Notes: generated from the letters alone by a model not told the origin. A DNA stretch of 64,000 nucleotides from Acidobacteriota bacterium (GCA_003225175.1 QIBA01000045.1:16170-80169); one strand, 5' to 3'. Shown: positions 55,063-62,941, counted from the stretch's first letter. Numbers and translations are program-made.

Positions 55063-56088
55063 ATGTCGACGAAACTTGGCTCGCGAATCGGCTATACAGG
55101 CAGGTTGAACTGCTCTATGCATATCATTGAGACACAATCGCTTCCCGAAAAAGCACTCGATCGATCCTCCGCGAATGAAATGGTCTGGATCCCCGGCGGC
55201 ACGTTCCAAATGGGATCCGATCATCACTATCCCGAGGAGGGTCCAGCGCACGTTGCGACAGTCGAGGGCTTCTGGATCGACAAGTACGAGATTACTAACG
55301 AGCAGTTTGCGGAATTCGTTGCTGCCACTGGTCACGTCACTGTGGCCGAACGTCCGCCGGACCCGAAAGACTATCCAGGAGCTCTGCCCGAGATGCTGCA
55401 GGCGGCTTCAGTTGTGTTTCGCAAGCCGGCTGGTCGCGTCGATCTCAGCAATCACTACAACTGGTGGAGATACGTACCTGGTGCGAACTGGCGGCATCCT
55501 GAGGGGCCGGAGATTTCGATCGAGGGCAGCTGCAATCATCCCGTAGTCCACTTGGCATACGAAGATGCCGAGGCCTATGCCAAATGGGCAGGGAAGGAGT
55601 TACCCACTGAGGCTGAGTGGGAGTTTGCCGCGCGGGGTGGGCTCGAGGGTGCGACGTACGCGTGGGGTGAGGAGTTCACGCCCGGCGGCAGGCAGATGGC
55701 CAATATCTGGCAGGGCGAATTCCCATGGGAGAATCTGCTGTCCGATGGTTACCAAGGCACTGCTCCAGTCGCTCGGTTTCCGCCGAATGGCTATGGGCTG
55801 TTCGACATGATTGGCAACGTTTGGGAATGGACTACGGATTGGTATGAAGCACGCCATGTGCCGGCGCCTTGCTGTGGAAGTTTTAATCCCAAAGGAGGAA
55901 GGCGTCTCCGCAGCTACGATCCGCAAATGCCGGGAGTAAGAGTTCCCAGAAAGGTGATCAAGGGAGGATCGTTCCTGTGTGCTCCGAATTACTGCCGCCG
56001 TTATCGCCCGGCCGCGCGCATGGCGCAGCCGATTGACACTGCAACCTGCCACGTAGGCTTTCGCTTGATTGCCAGGAAAAAACACTGA
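55063..56088 (+). CDS. Formylglycine-generating enzyme (SUMF1/FGE family)
   Basis: 341 residues. FGE-sulfatase fold from EMVWIPGGTFQMGSD (about 39) through VEGFWIDKYEITNEQFAEFV, HPVVHLAYEDAEAYAKWAGK, LPTEAEWEFAARGG, GNVWEWTTDWY to GFRLIA. The two copper-binding catalytic cysteines are present as GGSFLCAPNYCRRYRPAAR (about residues 306 and 311), matching the Cys pair of human and bacterial FGE. It should oxidise a sulfatase cysteine to formylglycine. No sulfatase lies in the window and no signal peptide is seen. ATG 55117 is an alternative start. Confidence 0.92.
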   Translation: MSTKLGSRIGYTGRLNCSMHIIETQSLPEKALDRSSANEMVWIPGGTFQMGSDHHYPEEGPAHVATVEGFWIDKYEITNEQFAEFVAATGHVTVAERPPDPKDYPGALPEMLQAASVVFRKPAGRVDLSNHYNWWRYVPGANWRHPEGPEISIEGSCNHPVVHLAYEDAEAYAKWAGKELPTEAEWEFAARGGLEGATYAWGEEFTPGGRQMANIWQGEFPWENLLSDGYQGTAPVARFPPNGYGLFDMIGNVWEWTTDWYEARHVPAPCCGSFNPKGGRRLRSYDPQMPGVRVPRKVIKGGSFLCAPNYCRRYRPAARMAQPIDTATCHVGFRLIARKKH

Positions 56089-56183
56089 GCCGCAATACTC
56101 AGGCTGCTTTCCCGAGAAGCTTGCACACGTGTGCCGAGTTGTGGTCAGATGCTGCCCCCGATTTTTCAACCTGAGGAGTATCT

Positions 56184-57674
56184 ATGAGTGCATTGAAGCG
56201 GCAGACAGTCCTGATCCCTGTTGTTCTGTTTGCCATCGCCGCCATGAGTCAGAGCAATACGCCTAATAATCCGACTTGGTGGAATAAATACCAGTATCTC
56301 TCAACGCATTCCGCAAACGGGAACGCTGGACCGGGCAATTCCGTGTCGGTAGGCCCGAACGTGGACGTCTCCAACGAGTGCGGACCGCAAAGCGAGACTT
56401 ACATTACGGTGAACACCGGCAAGCCGAAGAACCTTGCCGGGGGATCGAACGAGATCTTCCGTCTTCCCATGCGCGCATACGCCACCTTCGACGGCGGCTC
56501 TAGCTGGAGCGGTACCGATGCGCCTCTCCCGCCGGCCAAAGGCGCCAACGGCATCGACTTTGGCTCCGATCCCACCCTGGTATTCGATACCCAGGGAAAT
56601 CTCTTCTACGGCTACATCGTTGTTTTCTTCGGCGGAGGCAACGGCATCAACGGCACAGAGATGGGGGTAGCTAAATCGATCGACGGTGGGAAGAGTTTCC
56701 CTGCCGCCACTTACTTCAGCTTTTCCGGTGGCAGCGATCATTTTAACGACAAGCCCATGATCACCGCCGATCGCAGTCCCCGCAGCTCATTTCGGGACAA
56801 TGTTTATGTTGCCTGGGATGCCGCCAATGGTGGATCCAGTGGAGGCGGAATCCGGGTCGCAACCTCTTCCGATCACGGCGCCAGCTTCAGCATCACGCGC
56901 GCCGACGATCCTTCCGGGCCGGGCAGATCCATAGGCGCAGTGCCATTTGTGGGAGCGAATGGCGAGCTCTTCGTAGCCTGGAACGATTACCTCGCACACT
57001 CGATCATCTTCAACCGTTCATTCGACGCAGGCGCGACCTGGGGCACGCCGGTTGTCATCTCCACCAATAATCTCGCTTTCGACATCGCGATTCCTTCGAT
57101 TTCGTTCCGCGGTGCCCTGCTGTATCCGGCCTGCGACGCCGATCGCAGCGGCGGCAGTCACAACGGCCGGCTCTATTGCACATGGATGGACCTCACACCG
57201 CGAGGAGTGACCGACATCTTCGTCTCTTTTTCGGAGGACAATGGTGCGACGTGGTCTCCACGCGCAGCGGTGACCGACCCGTTAGGCTTCGCGCTTGATC
57301 GTTTCTATCCCTGGCTCTCAGTCGACCCGATCAACGGCGCCGTGAATATTTCGTTCTACGACACCCGCAACGACATCACCGGCGCACGCTACATGACCGA
57401 CGTTTACTTCACGCAATCCAGCGATGGAGGAGCCACGTGGCGGCTGCCGAATACGCGTGTTTCGTCGGCCAGTTCGAACGAGCATGATTGCGATGGCCTG
57501 TTTCCATGTTCGGCCATCAATTACGGAAACCAGTACGGCGATTACACAGGCCTGGTCTCCTACAACGGCATATCTCATCCGTTCTGGACCGACAGCCGCA
57601 ACAATCAGCAGCCCGCAACCGGCTGCCGCACCAACCTGCTCATGGAGGAGGTCTTCACGGCTGCGGTGCGATAA
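56184..57674 (+). CDS. Secreted sialidase-like beta-propeller (BNR/Asp-box repeats)
   Basis: 496 residues, AGGAG upstream of ATG. Hydrophobic leader (LIPVVLFAIAAMSQS, about 28). Repeated Asp-box-like units S-x-D-G-G-x-S-W/F occur as TFDGGSSWSG, SIDGGKSFP, SSDHGASFS, SFDAGATWG, SEDNGATWSP and SSDGGATWR, giving a six-bladed propeller as in sialidases and photosynthesis-system-stability proteins. Sialidase arginine triad residues were not identified, so enzymatic activity is unproven. Composition and start suggest an extracellular enzyme or binding protein; followed by a hairpin. Confidence 0.85.
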   Translation: MSALKRQTVLIPVVLFAIAAMSQSNTPNNPTWWNKYQYLSTHSANGNAGPGNSVSVGPNVDVSNECGPQSETYITVNTGKPKNLAGGSNEIFRLPMRAYATFDGGSSWSGTDAPLPPAKGANGIDFGSDPTLVFDTQGNLFYGYIVVFFGGGNGINGTEMGVAKSIDGGKSFPAATYFSFSGGSDHFNDKPMITADRSPRSSFRDNVYVAWDAANGGSSGGGIRVATSSDHGASFSITRADDPSGPGRSIGAVPFVGANGELFVAWNDYLAHSIIFNRSFDAGATWGTPVVISTNNLAFDIAIPSISFRGALLYPACDADRSGGSHNGRLYCTWMDLTPRGVTDIFVSFSEDNGATWSPRAAVTDPLGFALDRFYPWLSVDPINGAVNISFYDTRNDITGARYMTDVYFTQSSDGGATWRLPNTRVSSASSNEHDCDGLFPCSAINYGNQYGDYTGLVSYNGISHPFWTDSRNNQQPATGCRTNLLMEEVFTAAVR

Positions 57675-57691
57675 GCTGCGGAAAAGCAACA

Positions 57692-57741
57692 GAAGGGACG
57701 TATTCGGGATTCGACTTCCCGCACCAGGAATACGTTCCTTC
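57692..57741 (+). terminator. Long hairpin after the propeller gene
   Basis: GAAGGGACGTATTC (57692-57705) pairs with GAATACGTTCCTTC (57728-57741), 14 bp with one G-T pair; the loop contains a second small stem GGGA/TCCC. It starts 17 bases after the stop. No T-run follows, so it could terminate transcription or protect the 3' end. Confidence 0.5.
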
Positions 57742-57930
57742 CTGTCACCAGGTTTCGTCTCTGTCGCTGTGAGTGTCTGAACCGATCATCATTCCGCAGG
57801 TAGCATGCCAGGCAGTTTCGCGTTGCCCTGTCATCTTCGGCCATAACTTGAATTTGTTTGGCATAGGAAATGGGCCAGCCGCTCTCCTGCTCTCCCGTTG
57901 TACATCGAAGGAAGTAAGGAACCAACGGGA

Positions 57931-59004
57931 ATGCGCTTCTCGAAAAACGCCTGGACAGTACTGCTGGCAATTACGGGATGCCTGATTCTCGTTGGCGCTC
58001 AACAAAAGTTTCGCGCTGCTGTGCCGCCGTCTGCTTCGCAGTACGCGTCGCATACAAATGGCTGCGCAGATGTACTAGCCCCGGCATCCATTCGAGTTCC
58101 TGGTGCCGTCATTGATGTCAGCTTTGCCGCTGGACGTTTCGACCTGCCGGAAACGGCAGTATTGGCGTGGATCAGGAGAGCAGCAGTTGCGGTTTCCACC
58201 TATTACGGCCGCTTTCCAATGTCTCATCCTCATGTACGAGTTGTGCCTGTAGAAGGGGAGAACGGAGTCTTTCGCGGTACAACATTTGGGGAGAACGGCG
58301 GCTTCACGCGGATCCCATTAGGCGAGCACACAACCGAAGCGGAGCTCAAGGATGACTGGACGATGACGCACGAGTTTGTCCACCTGGCGTTCCCCGATAT
58401 GCCTCCGCAACATCACTGGATCGAAGAGGGTTTGGCAACTTATGTCGAGCCGATTGCTCGCGTGCAAGCAGGACAACTGAAGTCTGCAAGGATTTGGCGA
58501 GACATGATCCGTGACATGCCAAAAGGTGAGCCGGAAGCGGGGGATCGGGGGCTTGACAATACCCACACTTGGGCCAGGACATATTGGGGTGGGGCCCTCT
58601 TTTGCTTACGCGCAGATATCGCGATTCGTCAGAGTACAAGTAATCGTATGGGGCTGCAGGATGCGTTGCGCGCAATCGTCGCGAAGGGTGGAACGTTGGA
58701 CAAAGAAAATTGGTTCATGGAGGGTGTGCTCAAGGTTGGAGATGAAGCGACCGGCACCAAAGTACTTGAGCAACTCTATGGCGAAATGAAAGACAAACCG
58801 CTGCAAGTCGATTTGGCAAATATTTGGGCACAGCTTGGCGTCGCTGCAGACCGCCGAAAGATGGTGTTTGATGATCGTGCCCAACTTGCAGACATAAGGC
58901 GCGGCATCACGCGATCTCCTGCGCGTGAGACACAAATGGCTTCTCGATTCACTACCGAGGAATACGATCAGAAAGAAAGCGCAGACGAGTCGAAGGTCCC
59001 ATGA
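57931..59004 (+). CDS. Secreted HExxH metallopeptidase-like protein
   Basis: About 357 residues from ATG 57931 (AAGGAA upstream; TTG 57898 would add 11 residues). N-terminal hydrophobic leader (WTVLLAITGCLILVGA). The zinc site is HEFVHLAF (about 147-151) with a downstream Glu in WIEEGLATYVEP (about 165), as in gluzincin peptidases of the M1/MA-like group. The region before it (YYGRFPMSHPHVRVVPV, GTTFGENGGFTRIPLG) is the usual N-terminal half of the peptidase fold. The C-terminal 150 residues are helical, ending KESADESKVP. Substrate unknown; catalytic Tyr/His not located. Confidence 0.82.
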   Translation: MRFSKNAWTVLLAITGCLILVGAQQKFRAAVPPSASQYASHTNGCADVLAPASIRVPGAVIDVSFAAGRFDLPETAVLAWIRRAAVAVSTYYGRFPMSHPHVRVVPVEGENGVFRGTTFGENGGFTRIPLGEHTTEAELKDDWTMTHEFVHLAFPDMPPQHHWIEEGLATYVEPIARVQAGQLKSARIWRDMIRDMPKGEPEAGDRGLDNTHTWARTYWGGALFCLRADIAIRQSTSNRMGLQDALRAIVAKGGTLDKENWFMEGVLKVGDEATGTKVLEQLYGEMKDKPLQVDLANIWAQLGVAADRRKMVFDDRAQLADIRRGITRSPARETQMASRFTTEEYDQKESADESKVP

Positions 59005-59081
59005 CAACGTCAGTGGTCTTGGTTAACTGAAACAAAGAAAAAGGCGACACCGAAGTGCCGCCCTCACTGGTTGCTCTCCGG

Positions 59082-59441
59082 CTAGGAAGGGTTCGATGCA
59101 GCTTTGGCTTTCTTACCCGCCTTCTGATTCATCATTGTCACCTTCATCACGTGCAGCTCGCTCGTGTCTTTGTACACGTGAGCCTGGAGTTTTACGTGAT
59201 GGCCCTCATGCCCCTTTACGTCTTCCGGGTTTTTGAGAGTCCACTGCTTGCTGTCTTTGTCGGCGGTAAAGGTCTTACCGTCATCGCTGATTTTGCCCGC
59301 GATTGTTCTCAGGGGTGGGTTCGCCGTACTGCTTTTCGCAGTCTTTTGATCTCCGCTTTGCGCGCTGCTGTTTGCTTGGCCCGCGTATGCAGCAACGACG
59401 AAGAATGCGAGGATCGCCAATACAAATGTAACTTTCTTCAT
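59082..59441 (-). CDS. Small secreted protein, OB-like fold
   Basis: 119 residues from ATG 59441, AAGGAG seven bases upstream. Signal peptide (ending AAYAG), Ser/Thr/Ala linker, then TIAGKISDDGKTFTADKDSK, QWTLKNPEDVKGHEGHHVKL and LHVMKVTMM, a small beta-barrel that is common as a stand-alone or terminal domain in secreted acidobacterial proteins (DUF5818-like pattern). His/Glu cluster GHEGHH could bind metal. Role unknown. Confidence 0.8.
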   Translation of the reverse strand: MKKVTFVLAILAFFVVAAYAGQANSSAQSGDQKTAKSSTANPPLRTIAGKISDDGKTFTADKDSKQWTLKNPEDVKGHEGHHVKLQAHVYKDTSELHVMKVTMMNQKAGKKAKAASNPS

Positions 59442-59549
59442 CTGTAAGCTCCTTCGATCAGAATCACACATTATGATGCAAGGCCTGTTCTTTGGATAGC
59501 ATCTCGCGCGTCAGGATGCGCCAAAGACCAGGCATGCCTGAAAACAACG

Positions 59550-59960
59550 TTATGCCGCTACTCTCTCCATATCTCTGCGTGGACTGCGTACTCCCATAGC
59601 TTCAGTTAACTTGGCGAGTCCGAATGCACTCAGTGCGAGACCAATATCACGCAGCGCGATGTCAAAGAATTGCCCAGTCGTGAGCAGGTTAATGGCTATC
59701 AGCAGCAACCAAATGCTCGCGATGTAAGCGCCAATGCGCGTCCAGCGCGTGATTACCATGAGGCCCACGATCATCTCCACCACGCCAGCCAATAGCATGA
59801 AGGGATGACTCAAATTGCCAAGGACGTGTTTCGCTATAGGACTCAGATACATGTCCCAATTCACGAGCAAATGGAAGAACTTGTCCAACCCTGCCAGGAA
59901 TGGACCGAGGAAAAACGCCAATCGCAAAGCTCCCCAAGCTGTCCGCATCTGCTGATTCAT
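59550..59960 (-). CDS. DoxX-like integral membrane protein
   Basis: 136 residues from ATG 59960, supported by GGAAGGAG six bases upstream; the frame to 60182 adds unrelated sequence. Four helices with the DoxX-like pattern: LRLAFFLGPFLAGLDKFFHL, LLAGVVEMIVGLMVITRWT, IASIWLLLIAINLLTTGQF and RDIGLALSAFGLAKLTEAMG. Members are quinone-linked or of unknown function. Confidence 0.82.
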   Translation of the reverse strand: MNQQMRTAWGALRLAFFLGPFLAGLDKFFHLLVNWDMYLSPIAKHVLGNLSHPFMLLAGVVEMIVGLMVITRWTRIGAYIASIWLLLIAINLLTTGQFFDIALRDIGLALSAFGLAKLTEAMGVRSPRRDMERVAA

Positions 59961-60444
59961 AGAAGTCTCCTTCCAACTCTGAGGCACTTCAGCTCTTACG
60001 ACGCGAATGTCAACATTGAGAGCTGACGCGCGATGTAGGGAGGGGAACTGAGAACATACGATGCACCATTGGCAGTGCATGTTGTCACAGAATGTGCTGA
60101 CTGTCCGCTTTGCCCTGAATTCGCAGCGTTCGCTCGAAGCTGCGAATACGCTTGAAGAACCGCCGGGCTGCGCCACCCCCAATTGATTGTCGTTGACGGA
60201 CCATAAGTGGGGTTCATTCCGGGAAAGGCAAAAGCAAGGGCAGGGAACCCAGCTGAGTGAAGCGGGAGCTGCAGGGCTTCAACCCACGACGGAACAGAAA
60301 CGGGAGCATGCCATGCACTGGGAGATGAAGGAGTAGAGCGCTGCCACCGCGGAGTTACATTTGCGATTCGCATACGAGCATATTTCGAGGTGAGGTTTGA
60401 CAATGGTGTGTGCGGGGCATAGTGTCAAGACTGAGCGAAATCGT
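59961..60444. other. Intergenic region, uncertain minus frame only
   Basis: 484 bases between a minus-strand gene and a plus-strand cluster. A 135-codon minus frame (59996-60403) has Ser/Ala/Gln-rich, low-order composition and no family resemblance, so it is not called. The promoter of the downstream cluster should lie here. Confidence 0.4.
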
Positions 60445-60487
60445 TCCCTCTTTCAGATCTTCTGAACTAAGTCAGCTCATCTGAAGT
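60445..60487 (+). repeat. 43-bp identical leader element, copy 1
   Basis: Identical over 43 bases to 61408-61450. Outer arms TTCAGAT (60452-60458) and ATCTGAA (60479-60485) are inverted; between them CTGA and TCAG pair around ACTAAG. An alternative pairing uses TTCAGA with the nearer TCTGAA. It ends 37 bases before the ATG of the degenerate receiver gene. Possible regulatory RNA leader or protein-binding palindrome. Confidence 0.7.
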
Positions 60488-60524
60488 CCCCCCTCTTAGA
60501 TTCACATTGCCCGAGGCTTTCGCG

Positions 60525-60920
60525 ATGCGGCGGCGTACTATCCTGCTGATCGATGATAATCAGTCCACGCGTCGTCAACGCGCGATCATGCTGGTGACTC
60601 ACGGCTTCGTGGTGCGTGCCGCGGAGAGAGTAGAGGATGTGGAACTTCCATTCGCCCGTCCTGCGCCGGACTTGGTGCTGCTGCGGGTGAACGGGCCTCC
60701 CGATCGTTCTGACAGCGCATATATGCTCATCCGAAATGCCATGCCTGGCCAAAGAATCGGATTCCTTCTAGACGACGGCCACTATCTTTGTGAGGTCTTC
60801 GTTGATGGGGTGCTGGTCCGTCCTCGAGAAGAGCTTGCCGGAGATCTAATTGAATCCGTAGAAGCGATGTTCGAAGGTAAGTTTCAGGACTCGGCGAAAT
60901 CCGTCTGTGTTGGGAACTGA
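60525..60920 (+). CDS. Degenerate receiver-domain protein
   Basis: 131 residues from ATG 60525 (GAGG eight bases upstream). Receiver-like start RRRTILLIDDNQSTRRQRAI with the acidic pair DD at 10-11, a helix and APDLVLLRVNGPPDR, where the phospho-acceptor Asp expected at the end of strand three is Arg (about 54). GFLLDDGHYLC and VLVRPREEL replace the usual T/S and K-P motif. So it keeps the fold but cannot be phosphorylated normally. No output domain. Followed three bases later by an unknown gene. Confidence 0.72.
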   Translation: MRRRTILLIDDNQSTRRQRAIMLVTHGFVVRAAERVEDVELPFARPAPDLVLLRVNGPPDRSDSAYMLIRNAMPGQRIGFLLDDGHYLCEVFVDGVLVRPREELAGDLIESVEAMFEGKFQDSAKSVCVGN

Positions 60921-60923
60921 AAT

Positions 60924-61331
60924 ATGCGTCTCTTCTCGTTTCGCATGAAAGATGGCAATTGCGTGATCATTTACGCGAAAAATGAGAGATCTGCGGTAGA
61001 AATCCTGAACCAGATGGGCGTGCAGAGCAGCGTTGCCGGCGTGCGCGAGATAACCAGGTTCGTGGCTAACTTTGCGCTCACTGACGCAGGCGATTTGCGA
61101 ACTACATTGCTTGACTCTCGCACTCTCAACGAGCTGATGCCCGACTATCCTCTGCTTCAGGCTGCGCGCGCGCAGTCCTACGCCGACTTTGGAAGCGCCA
61201 GCGGTGACAATAAGTCCGAGCCCGTGTTGTTTGACGATCGCACACGCCGGCACGCGAGCGATTGGAAGCAGCGCGATAAAGATCTGATCGGTTACGCTGT
61301 CCAACAGGAACGGGAGCGATTCTCGAACTGA
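60924..61331 (+). CDS. Hypothetical protein in orphan cluster
   Basis: 135 residues, three bases after the receiver-like gene. Not recognised. N-terminal RLFSFRMKDGNCVIIYAKNE looks like a beta-alpha unit, followed by SAVEILNQMGVQ, ARFVANFALTDAGDL-like segment (FVANFALTDAGDL), and a charged helical C-terminus (RDKDLIGYAVQQERERF). No signal peptide or membrane helix. Spacing implies it is cotranscribed with the receiver-like gene. Confidence 0.6.
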   Translation: MRLFSFRMKDGNCVIIYAKNERSAVEILNQMGVQSSVAGVREITRFVANFALTDAGDLRTTLLDSRTLNELMPDYPLLQAARAQSYADFGSASGDNKSEPVLFDDRTRRHASDWKQRDKDLIGYAVQQERERFSN

Positions 61332-61407
61332 GACGCATATTCCGAGGCAACGTGGTTTGACAAAGCCTCAGGTGAAGTATAGCGTTCAAGCTGAGTGAGT
61401 GTCCTTC

Positions 61408-61450
61408 TCCCTCTTTCAGATCTTCTGAACTAAGTCAGCTCATCTGAAGT
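61408..61450 (+). repeat. 43-bp identical leader element, copy 2
   Basis: Base-for-base identical to 60445-60487 (arms at 61415-61421 and 61442-61448), 963 bases downstream. It ends 41 bases before the ATG of a small membrane protein gene; similar spacing to copy 1 suggests a 5' leader function. Confidence 0.7.
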
Positions 61451-61491
61451 TCTCCTCCCTTAGCGCCCGATCGACAGAATTGAGCTGAGAC

Positions 61492-61713
61492 ATGCTCTCA
61501 AATTTCTCACAGCGGGGCTCCATCGCAGCCATGCTGATCCTTATCTTTATTCCTGCATCGCTGTGCCTGCCATGCAGCTACCCTCTTATCGTCAATCTTC
61601 TCTGTGCGGGATTGTTTACGGCTTCTCTCGTTTATTCACGGGAACCGTTGCCATTGTTGGTGGCTACGAAAAGCCTTAAGAGAGTTGCAGCCAGAACAAT
61701 AGAGGGGATCTGA
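61492..61713 (+). CDS. Small membrane protein (73 aa), hypothetical
   Basis: Two hydrophobic segments (IAAMLILIFIPASLCLPCSY and LIVNLLCAGLFTASLVYS) and a basic tail (KSLKRVAARTI). Not recognised. Four bases before the next gene and 41 bases after repeat copy 2; probably a short envelope or signalling peptide. Confidence 0.55.
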   Translation: MLSNFSQRGSIAAMLILIFIPASLCLPCSYPLIVNLLCAGLFTASLVYSREPLPLLVATKSLKRVAARTIEGI

Positions 61714-61716
61714 AAT

Positions 61717-62247
61717 ATGCGTAACCAAGAGTTTTCAAGCGAAGTGAATGCAATCGAGCGCATTCTAGAATCAGCCGTTACGCTGAACTGGGAAGATTTC
61801 ACGACGCGCTTCATACCTGTCGCGATGCAAATAGAGTATCGCAGTGGACCGGATTGTTGGTTGGAATACCTGAAAGTTTGGTCGTCAGCCTCTCGTGGTC
61901 ATTGGAACCTGGTTTGCGAATACCGCGTGCATGCGACGGCAGCCCACCTGCAGGGTGTCACATTCAACGACAGCTACTCTTCGGCTGGTTTGACTCGCAT
62001 GCTGGACGCAATCATGCACAACCAGCAGGCATTCGCAGTTGCCTCTAGCAACAGCGGCAATGGTTTAGTCCATATTGTTCCTCCCAACGACACCCAATCG
62101 ATTGCCGCCAAGCACCTCATGATGGAGATGTTAGAACGGATCACTTCGCGAACTTCAACCGGAGCAGTTACCGGGGCCCTCCGGTGCGCCGCAGATCATC
62201 CGAGGCTTTCGGATCAAACCTACGCAGGTGTACTTTCGCCCGAATAA
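61717..62247 (+). CDS. Hypothetical protein in orphan cluster
   Basis: 176 residues, not recognised. Contains NAIERILESAVTLNWEDFTT, WLEYLKVWSSASRGHWNLVC and a Ser/Thr/Gly-rich centre with FNDSYSSAGLTRMLDAIMHN. No signal peptide or membrane helix. Composition (no Cys clusters, many aromatic/Trp residues) suggests a soluble alpha/beta protein. Confidence 0.55.
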   Translation: MRNQEFSSEVNAIERILESAVTLNWEDFTTRFIPVAMQIEYRSGPDCWLEYLKVWSSASRGHWNLVCEYRVHATAAHLQGVTFNDSYSSAGLTRMLDAIMHNQQAFAVASSNSGNGLVHIVPPNDTQSIAAKHLMMEMLERITSRTSTGAVTGALRCAADHPRLSDQTYAGVLSPE

Positions 62248-62248
62248 C

Positions 62249-62274
62249 CTGGACCAACTTTCTGGACCAACTTT
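62249..62274 (+). repeat. Tandem 13-bp repeat directly before an RRM gene
   Basis: Two head-to-tail copies of a 13-base unit beginning CTGGACC and ending ACTTT. They are immediately followed by AAGGAG (62275-62280), the ribosome site of the RRM gene. In a post-transcriptional setting such a duplication may bind a regulator. Confidence 0.6.
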
Positions 62275-62287
62275 AAGGAGAAACTAG

Positions 62288-62596
62288 ATGAAACTGTACG
62301 TAGGTAATTTGGGTTTTATGATGACCGACGGTCAACTGCACTCCCTCTTTGCGGAGCACGGAGCAGTGAACAGCGCGGTAGTGATTCGCGATCATGATAG
62401 CGGGCGAGGAAAAGGCTTCGGCTTTGTAGAAATGTCGGACACCGAGGCGCAACGCGCCATGGAGTCGCTGAACGGAAAAGATTTAGACGGCCGCCCACTC
62501 ACCGTGAACGAAGCTCGTCCGATGCGGCAAAACCCCGACGGCGGAAGCCGTGGCGGTTTTCAAAAACGGAGCCGGGGATTCAGTCACGGACAATAG
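62288..62596 (+). CDS. RRM-domain RNA-binding protein
   Basis: 102 residues, AAGGAG seven bases upstream. RNA recognition motif with RNP2 LYVGNL (3-8) and RNP1 KGFGFVEM (about 43-50), then a Gly/Arg-rich tail (GGSRGGFQKRSRGFSHG) typical of small bacterial RNA-binding proteins of cyanobacterial/proteobacterial Rbp type, which are often cold-induced. The tandem repeat in its leader suggests autoregulation (inference). Confidence 0.93.
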   Translation: MKLYVGNLGFMMTDGQLHSLFAEHGAVNSAVVIRDHDSGRGKGFGFVEMSDTEAQRAMESLNGKDLDGRPLTVNEARPMRQNPDGGSRGGFQKRSRGFSHGQ

Positions 62597-62767
62597 AGGC
62601 TGAGCCGCTGTCGAGTGGAGTAGGGAAAGATCGGCTCGACCAGCGAAGTTCACCACTCTGCCCACAGTCACAATGATGCGAGCCGCGAAATCTGGACTCC
62701 AGAGATGATTTGTCCGCACGGGATGGGTTCTATAAGAGGCGATGTCAAAAGTAAACACTTCGCCTGG

Positions 62768-62789
62768 AAGCCCACGTTCTGGGCTTTTT
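62768..62789 (+). terminator. Terminator hairpin after the RRM gene
   Basis: AAGCCCA/TGGGCTT (7 bp, five-base loop) with a run of five T. It lies 171 bases past the RRM stop. Confidence 0.6.
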
Positions 62790-62795
62790 AGGTGG

Positions 62796-62941
62796 GAGCC
62801 CAGTCTTGGCTTTTTTGGGTGGGACCCCACGCATTCATGCGTGGGAGAGGCTTTCAAGCCTCGCAAACGCGCGCATTCTTCTTTTTCTCCGGCTTTAGCC
62901 GCGGGGTTTCAGATCGGGAAGCGCGGGGCTAAAGTCCAAAA
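62796..62941. repeat. Hairpin-rich intergenic element
   Basis: Four more inverted repeats stand side by side: AGCC/GGCT with six T (62797-62816), a perfect 8-bp stem CCCACGCA/TGCGTGGG (62826-62845), a 7-bp stem GAGGCTT/AAGCCTC (62847-62862), and CTTTAGCC/GGCTAAAG (62893-62900 with 62927-62934). This looks like a composite repetitive extragenic element; family membership is inferred, not checked. Confidence 0.5.

Noticed and set aside
59996..60403. 135-codon minus-strand frame upstream of the DoxX-like gene
   Set aside because: No recognisable domain, Ser/Ala-rich, no clear ribosome site; kept as possible only.
60445..61450. CRISPR array from the 43-bp repeat
   Set aside because: Only two copies 963 bases apart with genes between; no regular spacers and no cas genes.
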